From positions 868,001 through 932,000 of the forward strand of contig JAGKQI010000086.1 in NCBI GenBank assembly GCA_018806915.1: a stretch of 64,000 bases of DNA, read 5' to 3'. The notes under the pieces were generated by a model that was not told the origin of the DNA, did not search any database, and saw only the letters and a list, made by a program, of their open reading frames with translations. Origin of the DNA: Phytophthora colocasiae (taxonomy: Eukaryota > Oomycota > Peronosporomycetes > Peronosporales > Peronosporaceae). Made by a program: the position numbers and the translations under genes. Position 1 is the first letter of the stretch, and each line of letters opens with the position of its first letter. Of the stretch, positions 41,469-53,272 are shown piece by piece.

Positions 41469-42990
41469 AGTGGTGAAGCGGACGAAATTTTCCCTACGGA
41501 GAGGCGATGTCGGCCACGAACCCGAATAGAGGTCGGAACGAGCGACAGGGGGGACCGGTGATTGCCGCAGATCTGGGTCAGGAATCAGACGGAGGTACAG
41601 TAAATGGGTCCCGCCGAGAACGAGCAATGGAGACACCGGCGAAGAAGCAGGTGGAGCGGTGTTTCTGTACAGGTGATCCGAATCCTGCCGTGGTGTTCGT
41701 GGGTGATGTTGATCATCCTGCCGGAGGAAGAATGGGGAAATCAAGGAATGTTCTCAGCGCGATCGACGATGACGGTCCCCAAGCGAAACATGATCAACTT
41801 ACACCTGGCGCCCCGAAGCCTCTAACGGCACGATCGCTTCCCGAGCGGCGACGAAGCGAGATCACGCAAGATCATGTAATGATCCTCTCCCGTATAAGTA
41901 CGAGATCAGCTCCGGATCAAGGTCAGCCCCAGGCGCGACGCAGACTGCTTCTTGTGAAAGCTGATCCGGATTCTGTGAAGAATCACCAAGCGGGATCCAC
42001 AGGCGGTGATCAGGATTCCGATTAAAGTGCCTGAAGATCAAGTCGATTAAGTGCACGAAGATCGAAAGCTCCCCGGTTGAGTGCGAGATCAAGCTTTCAG
42101 TTGAAGATGCGAGATCAGCTTCCCGGATTTAAGTGCGAGATCAGAAGCTTCAGTGATAAGTGTTTCGAGATCAAGCTTCAGTTAGAAGTACGAGATCAAG
42201 CTTCAGTTAAGTACGGAGATCGGCTCAAGATCAGGGTTAGAGGAACCAAGCTAGTGATGTCAGCTATGTAGCCAGTGTCATGTGATCATGGGATACAGTA
42301 AATCAGGATGGGATTAGTAGGCATAGGAATAACCATAAACAGAATCAAGGTGCCCTGAACCACTCAAAGTGTCTTCGCTTTACGCCTGGAGACCAAGGAA
42401 CTACATTGGTCCTACAAGCGTCAGGAAGGTAGGGATACGTGACCTAGTATAGCGGTTAAGTCTGGATAATATATTGGCCAGCTTTGCCTATCCCTGATGA
42501 CCTATCACTTTAAGTGCATACTTGTCGGATCCAGGAAGGAATTGGTTGTTTGGCTAACGATCATCGTCGAATCTCGCCCCCTCGAGACCCCCGCTATCAG
42601 GAAGCGGCAAGCAACTATGTAAAGGAAGGGACTGAATGCAGAACATTTGGACTACCTTTAGGAAGACCTGGATCAAGAACCCAGGCACCCCGGATCAAGA
42701 GCTCGAGGAACTCGCCTACGACCTAGGATTACGTACTTCGAGGTGGAGGTAGAGAGGCACACTTCCACCCTACCTCAAACCTCTGCATCACAAGACTTTC
42801 TTCCGACCTACAAGACATCTTCAGAAGTCACCTGGAAGAGCGTAACCCGCACTACCGACAAGTTTCAGTGAATACTACACACAGCTAGATCACGGATCAT
42901 CGGGGACCCCTCCAATTTAGTCGGTGTCTGGGCGCAGAAGTGGTGATCAGGACCTGCCTAACGAGATTTTGGCGGATCTGCTCCACCACA
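41469..42990 (+). repeat. E3 5' LTR (LTR E)
   Basis: About 1.52 kb, starting (A)GTGGTGAAGCGG and ending GCTCCACCACA. An indel-rich tandem array of about 23-bp units at about 42020-42235; TGGGCGC motif at 42929. Confidence 0.8.
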
Positions 42991-42991
42991 A

Positions 42992-43009
42992 TGGTGCGCG
43001 TGCGGATCT
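42992..43009 (+). other. E3 primer-binding site
   Basis: TGGTGCGCGTGCGGATCT, one base after the LTR; same site as in E2 with two Cs missing. Confidence 0.7.
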
Positions 43010-45395
43010 TCTGGTGACTTCCGGATATGTCACCGTGAGTCCCAAGAAGATGTCAAGATTAAGAAGAACAAAGGGGAAGAGAGTGCCTACGAAAGTTGGA
43101 TCCAGCAGAGGCACCGCTAAAAACGGAAAGATCCACAGATCCAGCAGAGTTCTGGGAGGATCTCTACTGACAGCAGACATGAGGCAGACCTGGATCGCAA
43201 TCCAGATCTCGAAGAAAAACCTCGAATTCCTCCCAAGGAGGCCCCGTCGAGGTGTTCATTGCGGATCTCGATGAGAATCGAGATCCGCACACAACGAAAT
43301 AAGGAATCAGCAAGCTGAAACCTAATCATGCTGACTGAGTCACTGGTGCCTCAAGATCGACCAAGAAAAAGAAGATCAAAAGGCACGCCGGACGGTACGA
43401 AGGCTCCAGACTCAGAGCCAGAGGATAGCAGTCAGCCAGGATCGCAACGATCACCCAGGACGCAGATCAGGAGACAGGCCTACTGCAGGAAGAGGCTAAA
43501 GCGAGACCTTGCTTAGCCATCCTGTTCTTGCGATCATACAAGTCCGCCAGATCCCGGTAACCTCACCGGCCCAGTGTCGAAGCCCCCGGATTATAGCATC
43601 ACCTGACCGCCTGAACACGTTGAAGATCCTACTCGGAAATCTGCTCCAAGAAGCTGGATTTGGTGGCTGGAGAGTTCGACCCAAACTCTCTATTTGACTT
43701 GGAACTGCAAGCGATTCAATCTGCGACCCGCATAGTCTATTCAAACTCCCTCAAGATCTTGGTCAGCGGCTGCCTACTGACGCCCGACGGGCTATCAGAC
43801 TGGGTCGTCTTATGCTCGCGTCAGCGACCTCGGAACCAGACTCAGATAGCCCGAGAGAGGTTGCAGCGCATGTCGTTAGGGCCCTCCAGCACGCCAAGTT
43901 CACTGAAATCGCGTCGTGAAGAAACAGGATACGCGATCGGTGCATTTTCCGCAAAGCTGGAAGTCCAAGATGCCCGATCAGCAAGAAAATCGCCGGATCC
44001 GGACGGACCAGACCGCGCCGACGACTAAATTCCACTGGATCGAGCAACAAGTTGGACGATTACTTTTCAAATGGCGATGGATCGTTTCTGCTGGAAGAAC
44101 GGAATCTCGCGACTTATTTGATCGCCGATCAAGGGAGTTGGATGTTGAAATGCGAGTCCGTCACGGCCTCCGGATCCGGATGCATGGGAATACGATCCGG
44201 ACGATATGGGCAAATACCAAGTTCTGGTGGACAGATGTCGGGCCGAGGCAGCGATCGCATCCGCGGCGGCAATCGGTCATGGAGGACCGTCGATGATCCA
44301 GCGGGTCCGGATCTCCGTGAGTCTCGGATCTGAAAGATTTTGCGGGTAAAGATCTGGACGAAGGTCGCGCTCGGGCCTGGATCGAGTAAAGTCAAGTCAG
44401 CATTTCAGCGCGATCGGGCTGCGGAAAGAAGAAATGCCTCACATTTGCAGAATCTGATGGTGGGACCGGCAAAGAACTGGCCCACAGGCAGCTCAGTCGA
44501 ACGACGAAAACCAAGTGGGCAGATCTGTTGGACAGTTTCCAGACCCAGTATTGTGGGTTGGAAGTATGTCGGTCGCGTGGCAGCCACTATCACGCTCGCA
44601 AGCGATCGGAAGAGAACCTCTCGATTATCTCTACCAGCTCAACGTGGCGGCTTTACGTGCTAGACTGAAGATCAGGACCGGGAGCCCTAAGGCCCGCCGA
44701 GAACATGTGGACCACTACCATAGAGACATTGGGAGATCCGGAGTTAGCTGATCGGCTGACCACCTACTCCCGACTGAGTGACGTCGATGAGCTGGAGGAG
44801 TGTACTTCACCGTGCCCGGGAACGGGCGAAAAGCGAACAGCGTAAATCTGCGTTCGGATCGAAGTATAGACAAAAGCACCGGCCAGTGCCCCAGCACCCA
44901 CCCGAGCGGTGGTACGGGCGATCAAACCCAAGATCCGAGCTCGGAATCCAGAGGAAATATCCGGATCGGACCGGATCCGACTCTGAAGGCGATCTCCGGA
45001 GAATATATCTTGCTGCGTCGGAAGACAAGCCAGATCCCGGCACTGGGGCGTTTCCCCACCCAGCAGGATCAGTCGTCGATCGCAGGTAGACCACGCAAGA
45101 TCGAGGCCGGATCGCAGATCGCAGGGTACGTCGGACCACGATCGAGGTCGCTGTTCACACTGCCATGGATCGCGGAAGCATACGGATCTGGACTGCTGGA
45201 GACGTCTAACCTGCGAAAGTGCAGGAAGAGGTCATCAACGATCGCTGTCTGTATGCACCAGGCGTGGTTGTAGGAGATCCATGAAGCTGGAGAATGCCCC
45301 ATGGAAGGAATTCTACAACCTAGATCCGCAAAGTGGTACGACCCGACTCGACATGCCCGGATTGTTCCTGAGAAGAGTGGAAAAAGATGTTAAAC
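43010..45395 (+). pseudogene. E3 gag, frameshifted
   Basis: Same order as E2: basic N-terminus (43330-43520), a core around 44050-44660 (YLYQLNVAALRARLKIRTGS; KARREHVDHYHRDI), a second half at 44740-45090, and degraded knuckles near 45150-45250. It ends at FLRRVEKDVKLGRSPVWKPV, which reads straight through the site where Tn sits in E2, giving an empty-site control. Many short indels. Confidence 0.75.
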
Positions 45396-46242
45396 TAGGA
45401 CGCTCGCCGGTTTGGAAACCGGTACGAGCCGAAGGCGTTCTGAGTACTGCATCTATTATGCATATGTGAACAAGAAATCGAGAAGATCCAAGATAGGGAG
45501 AATTCGGATCTGCGCGGTAATACATGTAAGTTGCATTCGTATGCTGCTAAGATCGCGAGTCTTCCCCGGATCGATGAGTTCTCGCGATCTGGCGCGGAAT
45601 TGGCTTTGGATCTCTCAAGGAAGGAGAATCCAGGGGGTGTGGAAATACCACGCACCAGGAAAATGAGTTCCGCCAATGCCAAGATCTCAGGCAAGATCAA
45701 TCAGGAAAGAGCGATCTTGCTCCTGGACTACTGGCGCCGAGGTATGCCATCTTGGATTACCACCTTTGCTCGTAATGGGTTGGGTGCCACTTTGACACTA
45801 GTCAGAGACGAAGGAGTGTGTTGGGATCGGCGATAATGTAGCACACCACCGAGGAAGAACGGAGATCAAGATCACACTTGCAGGGATATTTGGTCTACTT
45901 TTTCGATATTTGGATCGGAGATCTATCGGGACAAGATACGATCCTGGGTATGGATTTCATGATCCCGGCAGTGGGGTCCGGATGGATCTGGCAGAAGAGG
46001 GATCCCGATGTGCTTACCTACTGTGAAGTGGGGATACCACTTAGTGGTTCGCAAAGATTATACAGGGGAGAGAGTGAGATCAGTGGGTGGAGGAAGATCA
46101 CTACATGCTCCAGTTTGGGGATCTGAAGAGACCGCCTCGAGAGTGAAATTATCGGCGACGGAGAAATTATGGGTGACCAGAGGCGACCGATGGGTACCCA
46201 CCGTGGTAAATGGACCCGGCCGAACTCGGTACTTAGTGATCA
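45396..46242 (+). pseudogene. E3 protease, frameshifted
   Basis: The active-site region near 45700-45780 reads ERAILLLDYWRRGMPSWITT because of an indel (LLLDTGAEVSI in the right frame). The second motif is GQDTILGMDFMIPAVGSGWI (45930-45985). After PGRTRYLVITN the long linker and RT fingers known from E5 are missing, and the sequence jumps into RT. Confidence 0.7.
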
Positions 46243-46925
46243 CGAATCGAGCTCGCGCGATCTCGGCTTTCATCACTCCATTTGGCCTCTTCGAGTGGAA
46301 TCGCATGACCGATCGAGCTCGCGCGATCTCGGCTTTCATCACTCCATTTGGCCTCTTCGAGTGGAATCGCATGCCGTTCGGGCTGAAGAACGCCCCTCAG
46401 ATCTATCAACGTCTCGTAGACAATGCCCTATATGGATTTTTGAAGATCTCCCAGGCCGGAGACGCGGAAGGCTCTGTGGATGTGTTCGAAGCAGGAATCC
46501 CGGAAGATCCCGGTCGCCCGTCGGTGCTAGGACGGAGATCATACATCGATGATATCTTGTGATCACGGCTGGATCATGGGATCAAATGTGCGATCAGGTA
46601 GAAGACCTATTGGAGGCCTGCGTGATAGAAGTGCGAGATCTCTTCGAGTCCAGTATGGCGAAGAGCTTCTGGGGCATGGATCAAGGTGGAATATCTCGGA
46701 CACAGAAGTGTCGATCCCGACGGATTGGAGGCAAACCCGAAAGACCTGAAATCTCAGCCGATCTGCCACATTCCTGGAGTCGCTCCGATCCTTGTGCAAT
46801 CTCGTTCCTGGGAAGTTTGAATTACATTAGTCGGTTCATCGAGAGAGTTATGCGATCTATGCTATCGGTCCTCATATGAACTACGTGAAGTGGAGTTCGC
46901 AAGAACTGAAGAAGCGACCAGATCT
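46243..46925 (+). pseudogene. E3 reverse transcriptase with internal duplication
   Basis: RARAISAFITPFGLFEWNRM occurs twice in tandem, then PFGLKNAPQIYQRLVDNALY and SYIDDIL (46540-46560). The thumb and connection are in broken frames to about 46880. The fingers are deleted, so it could not be active. Confidence 0.8.
46246..46377 (+). repeat. 66-bp in-frame tandem duplication in E3 RT
   Basis: ATCGAGCTCGCGCGATCTCG at 46246 recurs at 46312, giving a 66-bp period (22 codons). E1, E2 and E5 have no such duplication. Confidence 0.95.
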
Positions 46926-48110
46926 TCGAAAGATCATGGATAAGTACGGACCCGATCAATCAGAGAATCCCGTTGCGCTTAAGTCGAATCAGGATGGATC
47001 ACCCGACACCTTGACTCCAAAGAGGAATAGTACGCCGGATCTTAACTTCAGGGGCGACGCCTTCCCCTGTTCAAGCAAGGTCGGAGCCAATCTGGCCCAA
47101 GAGCTGGCGACGAAAGGTGGGAGTAGGGCACACAGAGCGTTTACAGCCTTGAAAACCAAGATCGCGTCGACCGATCCTCCGTCACTTCGACATGACAAAG
47201 TTACCCACGTGGTGATCGTGTATGCCAGTGACTGGGCAATCTCTCTGCCGCATTAATGCAGAGAACACGACCAGATCTACCACCCGGTCGCATTTGCCAG
47301 TCGAACCTTGAAGAACGAAGGCGGGTTTAAACTATAATGTTGCCGAAAAGGAGGTGTTGGCTCTACTTCCGGATCCTGGATCTACACTACACCCTGTTGG
47401 TGGGACGCGTCGGATCAAAGAATTCTAGCCATGACACTTTTTTCCACGCTTGCCTGGCTGTTCAAGTCTGCGGCGGCCTTCAAGGGCGTCTGGGGACAAT
47501 GGTCTGCCATCTCCTGTCCCCATGCAGACCTCGAGATCACAGAAATAGTACGAAGGGAGAGGATGAGATACTAGGAGGCGATCGCAGCTAATATAACGCC
47601 TAAGATCCAGGAGATCGACGAAGCCTTGATCGCGATCGCGCCACAGAAGGAACCAAGACGTAAGATCCAGATGCCGATTCCCACCGTAGATCCAGGTGAG
47701 GAGCTATGGGTAGTAAGCTTCGACGGTTCGGCACGCGTGAAACGAGGAGGAGGCGCTTTCAGCGCGATCGTGTGGAGTTTGCCGGGTGGAAAGTGATCAA
47801 GGCTAGGTCAGACTATGCGGAGAGTCTTGTTTCAGTCCGAAGCGCGAATACCGTATGGGCTCTTGCTGGGTCTTGGCATGATCGCTGGTTGGAACGTTCG
47901 CCGTTTGGTCATTTGTGGCGATTCGAACCCTAGTGATCCGACAAGTCCGGGGCGAGATCGACTGCAAGGCGCCAGGATTGACGTTACGCTGAAACAGAAG
48001 GTGCTAAGATCACTTGCGGAATTGGGGAAGTCATGAGCTGAGTCCATGTGAAGAGAGAGACTGGAATGGGGGCGCGAACAGCTTGGCGAGCGCCGCGCTG
48101 CAGCGAGGAG
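46926..48110 (+). pseudogene. E3 two RNase H domains in series
   Basis: Gypsy RNase H: VTHVVIVYASDWAISLPH and RILDLHYTLLVGRV (47195-47415). Second domain: VVSFDGSARVKRGGG (about 47710-47750), then the GDSN equivalent near 47920. Frame changes in both. Confidence 0.8.
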
Positions 48111-48289
48111 CGGGATCGAAGTCCCACGATGAGACAGATCGGCGTGATCTGATCACTTTCCTAAATCGACGACGAGGTGTTGATCCCTCCAGTTGACGAG
48201 GTCGAACTGTGCAAGTGTCAGCAGTAGCCACGCGGTACAGCGGCCAGGCACGACCCGTGCCTGCGCCGTCCTGCGAGAGGAGCTGAGAA

Positions 48290-49260
48290 TCCGGGAGATG
48301 CGGGTTGATCGGATCAGGCGAGCCCAGGACGAGGAGGTCTGGATCGCCGGACTAAAGAAGTACCTGGCTGGGCAGATGCGCGGATCTTACCCGAGCCGAG
48401 GCTGGATCTTACGCCATAGATCGCACTCCGAGTACGAGGTAGACGAACAGGATCTGCTATTTTACTGCCCACCAGGGCCGAGATCAAGAGGTGATCGCGG
48501 CCGTCTGCTGAGACTCGTGGTTCCAGAAACGCTACAGCAGCAGGATGTCCTCCACCACTACCAGCACGACTCTGGAAGAGGGACATCAAGGGATCGGACG
48601 CACTTATCCAGCCCGGATCCGAGATCATTTCCACTGGGAGAGGATTATATCCAGTGTGCAGCCGATACATGTAGGCCAGAGTGTGTAGACTGTGAGACCG
48701 GAAGGGGGAGACCCACGATCCGAGGCAGAGTCACCTGGGAATCTGCAGAAGCTACATACCCATTCCAGATCATGGCGATGGATCACATACCCTCTCTGCC
48801 CAGATCCAACAAAGGCAATACTGAACTGCTGATCTGGGTGGATCTGTTCACAAAGGATATGTGATCCCATAAGGCTAGTTCACTCCCGGTCGGTTTAGAC
48901 CGTAGCAAGGAATCTTATGAAGAATGCGTGTTCCGCAGATTTGGCGCTAGCGAGATGATCAGGCACGATCGAGAACCGAGGTTTCATGTCCGGCTTCATT
49001 CAGATCGTTTCGGCAGATCCTGGGGCAGCGACAACACGGGCGACGGTAGCCTGCGGCCACCGAAGCCAACAGGACTGCGGAACGGATGGTGCAGAAAAAC
49101 GGCGACTAGGGCGATCCAAGATGTATGTTCAAGATCTCGATCAAAGGACTGGGATGAATACGCGGAGAGACTGACGTTCGCCAATAATACGGCTCACGAT
49201 CGGAGTTCGAGGAGATACCCCTCATTACACGGTACATGGATGGGATCCGAGATCGACGTT
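48290..49260 (+). pseudogene. E3 integrase, frameshifted
   Basis: ALREELRIREMRVDRIRRAQ start region, CVDCETGRGRP finger, MAMDHIPSLPRSNKGNTELL (first Asp), EMIRHDREPRFHV (second Asp) and the RNGWC(R)KTATRA region. An open stretch of 223 codons (48193-48864) covers the finger and first Asp. Confidence 0.85.
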
Positions 49261-49971
49261 GGGAAAGCGCTTGATCCCGATCGGATCAACGAACGCGCCA
49301 CGATCGCGATCCAAGACGGTGGAGGTATCGGATTCAGAGATAGTACCAGCAGTCGCGAGAGCAGGTCAACGCTAGACTACGAGAGGCGATTGCAGATCAG
49401 GCCGATCCGGCACAATGAGGATGTCGATCCGCATCAGATCGAAGCTGGATCACAGAGTTTGGTTATACCTAGATCGTGTGAAGGAAGGGTATGCGCATAA
49501 AGCTCGCTCACCTTTGGCACGGCCCGTTCCGTGTTGCAGAGAAGCTCAGCGAATTCAAGGTCAAGCTGGAGATCACTTGGAATCTGATTACCATATCTTC
49601 CCAGTGATCCATGTTTCCCGACTAAAGCTGGTACGGAATTTTCCGGATCGACCGCGGGTCGAGTTGGCTGTAGATGAAACAGATCAGCTGATTTCGATGA
49701 GATCCTCCTTCCGGAGGACAGTTGGGTCCCGGATCTGGATGCCGATGAGTACGAGAGTTGAACGGATCTCGGACATGCACGAGGAAATGAAACAGACTCT
49801 GGCTACGGCCGGATCTATCGTGGCCATTTCTGTTTTCGGTCCCGTTGCCATGATGAGCCAACGCTGGTCGACAGAAGCAGAATCTTAACTGCTGCAGGGC
49901 CATACTGGGCGCGTTCACCGTGACCACTTCGTAGGAACCGATTCAGTGATGCAGTCACATGAAGAGGTGTA
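49261..49971 (+). pseudogene. E3 tether and chromodomain
   Basis: DYHIFPVIHVSRLKLVRNFP is well kept. The chromodomain is broken (YESVERISDMHEEMKQTLAT in shifted frames), and the copy ends near the MQSHEEV codons at 49950-49970. 49972-50189 is the AT-rich spacer. Confidence 0.75.
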
Positions 49972-50189
49972 AGGAGAGTCGGAAGGCCGAGGTGACAGGG
50001 TTGCCTCGCCGTGATCGAGAAAGCTGATGTGAAGGAGAATCCAGATCAGAGCGAGGATTTTACATTTGTAATATAATATCACCGCCGTGAATTTATTGCT
50101 GGAAGATGGTGATCCAGGATACCTGAGATGGAGATGAAAGGGGATGCATTCTCAAAATGATGAATTACGATGGAATGAGCTATGGGAAT

Positions 50190-53100
50190 GGAGAATACGA
50201 TAATTACGAGTGGAGATTATGAAGGTTACGAATGGAGATGGAAGAATGCAGAACGGCCCTGATTGGGGTTTCGAATCCGGAAACGGGGAAACCTCGAGCA
50301 GGTGATCGAAGTGGCTGATTTACGGAGAAGCGGGGGAAGATTGAACTTGCCCGATAAGTCGGGGATACAATAGCAGGATGATTAACCGAGTCTTGCCCGA
50401 TACTGGTTACGCCACAGATCCGCCTCGTCACACGCCTCCAGAGCCTCGATTAGGTTGGTAATGGCTCTGCTGGGACGTTCACGTTAGGGATCCGCCGGGT
50501 TGGCACCGCCGAGAGTTCACTCCGGGATACCAACGAGCCACATCCACTACGACGGAATGGGGGAGGTGAAGGAAGAACGGATCCCAGCAGGATGTCGAGA
50601 TCGAACCACTGATCGCGCATTATGGCGGCGAGAGAGGCGAGGAATTGGCGCCAAGCAGATCCAGCTCGGCTCCGCCGGGGCCTTGCGAGCAGCGTAATAC
50701 CGCTGCAGTTCAAGATCCACATCCTGCATGGCAGAGGTGATCTCTCAGTTGTGGGTGGCCTCCCAGGAAGTAGCTTGGCGGTGCCGTTCTCCCAGAACGC
50801 GATAGGTGGCGGCCACGGCCGCGAAGTGTTCTCTCCCTCTGGCTGCAGATCGAGATCGAACATAAGGGGACCGGAGTTCGCGCAGTCGATCCACGGCTCC
50901 AGAGCCAGCAGATCCAGCACGTTCACGCCCGTGATCAACTCGTGGAGGTATTCGGTGCGGGGGTCAGTGCAGGGCTTCGGCCTGTATCTGGGAAGGGAAC
51001 AGCCAACCCGAAGGGATCAACAACCGTTTGCCCAGAAGACTGGCGATCAGACCCACGATCGAATACTGCCCGATCACCTGCGGATCCCACGGCACGTCGC
51101 CAGCGGCCGCGAAGGTACGCTGCCGATCGTGCCTAGAATGAAAGAGGCGACCGGGAATAGAAGTGGTGGGAGCCCGGGGGCGAGGAACCGCCGGAAGGAG
51201 GTAGCGGCAGTGACGAGGAACCCGGGGGTGATCCACCAGGACGGCAGGCCTGATCCATCTGGAGATGAGCCCGAGCCGTCCGGAGAACCGATCCACGGGT
51301 GCCAGAAGGTCCGAGATCTGGGCTACAGACCAGACTCGCGCCAAGTGCGTCGAGATAGATCGTTGGCGGCTCATGTGTAAAATCCATCATCCTCAGAGTC
51401 ACTCCGCCTCGTTGGAGCGTTCCGGAATTCTGACAGAGAACCAGTTCCATTGCTGAGTTCTGGACTTCCGTCCTCTTCGGACGGCGGCGAGAATAGGTGC
51501 TGAGGATCGTAGTCAGGTCTTCCTCGTCCTCATCCGGCGAACCACCCTCGGCGGGAAGTGATCCGGACTGATCCGTAGGCGCTGAAATTGGATCGGGGCT
51601 GGAGTGTCGGTTTCCTCCTCCGGCTTGCCCGGAAGCCGATCCGCCAGCAGGTCCAGCAGGACTCGCCGTTGATCCTGCCGGGATCAGGACCACCGTGGAG
51701 TGTAACGACAGGCTGGGATTGGCCAAGGAGCTTCTGGTAGCTGCAGGTTTTAGATCACGGGAGCTGAGGTGCTCCGAGCCGGACGCTTGCGTGAGGAAGG
51801 AGGAACTGGCCGGGGAAGCGGAGGCGCTTCGAGGATGCTGGTGGCTGAGCCGCCCGTCGATCTGCGATCCACGAGGATAACCGAGCAGAAGAATATAGCG
51901 TGGTGCGGCGCTATTTGCTCGGCTTCAACAGTAATCCAGCATCCAGCTCTTGGTAGGCCTGCTCGAAGCTCCGCGTTCTGTCGCTGGAGTTGGTCAAAGG
52001 CTCCTGTGTCGCCGCATCCCGGGCCGGAACGAGCCACGTCAAGGTCTGCCAGGGCAGACAAACGGTCTTGGGTGGCATCGTCCAGGAGATGGGCCTGGAT
52101 TCCTGTTCACGGTCTGCCGTTACGCGGTGAGATCTTGCGATGCGTGATCCCGGTCGAGGCGGAGGCCTGATCCAGAGTCTTAAAACGGCCTGATCCCGCT
52201 CAGCAATGGCGGCTTTGATGCTGGACGGAGAGCTGGTCCCGGTCGTGCTGGATTATTTCCAGATTTCCCAAGGCGTCTGCCGGGTCCTGCTCCAGGCTGG
52301 ATACGGCGGCGGCATCGGCAGCTGCACGCTGAGGCAGAGCGCGAGAATCCGGGACGGATACGTCACTCCAAGGCGAGGTGTGCCGAGGCAGTTCAACCTG
52401 GTGATCCTCTGCCTCGCGTTGAGATGCACGACCTCGGCTCGAGCGGCGAGCAACTCCGCTTGGGTCCGCGTTGCTCAACCTTAACCGAGCTTCCTCTGCC
52501 GTCAGGGCGGAGTCTGATCAGTAGGCATGGCCATAGCCGCTTGTGGACCTTGCCAGGAGGAATCGGTTCCTCTGCCAGCGGCGCTCAAGAGCTACGCTGA
52601 GTGAGAGGTCAGGTCATGACGCACGGCGGCGAGCTCCCGTTCGCGATCCTGAAACTCATCCCGGAGTTCAATCTCCCGTACTCCCCGGCTATGCGAAGTT
52701 CGGCCAGCCGGAAGTCGAGATCCTCGAGCGCAGAGTCTAGCCGCGTCTGGATCCGGGTGAGTCGCTGCTCAGACTCCCCGTCGTTCGGCGTCGATGCCTG
52801 GGCCGCTGATCCTGCAAGGCGGCGATCCCAGCGTCCCCACCGATAGCATCTCCGGTTCCCGATCGCAGATGAACGATTTCGGCGTTCAGCCGCCAAAATC
52901 TCCTCCGCTTGGTCGCGTCCCGGAAGCGCTCCATATCCCTCCATGGTCGGATCGCAACCGGCGAACGGTGTCGTCAGGTGGTCCCGATCGCGGCTCAAGG
53001 TCTCGCGCATCCGTTGGCTATGGAGCCAGCCTCGCTTGCAAGGTGACCAGCTCAGGAGTTTACCCCGGGGGTTGAGAAGCAGGAGGCCGTGGATCAGGCG

Positions 53101-53260
53101 GATCGGAGCGAGTGCTCGCTCGAGGCGTCCTCGGCGACTCAAGGGGGCGAGGAAGGCCGGGATCGGACATTTCAGTGGTGGCGCTTGAACGACTTGTGTT
53201 CCAGGAGGTGAATGTGGAAATAAACCCGAAGTGAGCTGCGGCAGCTCAAGCTTTACGTTA
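50190..53260 (-). pseudogene. E3 antisense gene (aORF), full length, broken
   Basis: Complete length in the same place and orientation as in E0 and E1. From the LTR inward: N-terminal part and coiled coil (about 53240-52200; SEQRLTRIQTRLDSALEDLD), acidic/Pro-rich middle with EGGSPDEDEEDLTTILSTYS (about 51500), then the conserved C-terminal domain (50938-50400; WIDCANSGPLMFDLDLQPEG, AAIMRDQWFDLDILLG). Split by many indels. This copy shows that the fragments at 40150 and 54773 belong to one gene. Confidence 0.75.
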
Positions 53261-53263
53261 ACT

Positions 53264-53272
53264 GGGGGCGGA
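53264..53272 (+). other. E3 polypurine tract
   Basis: GGGGGCGGA directly before TGTGGTG. Confidence 0.8.
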
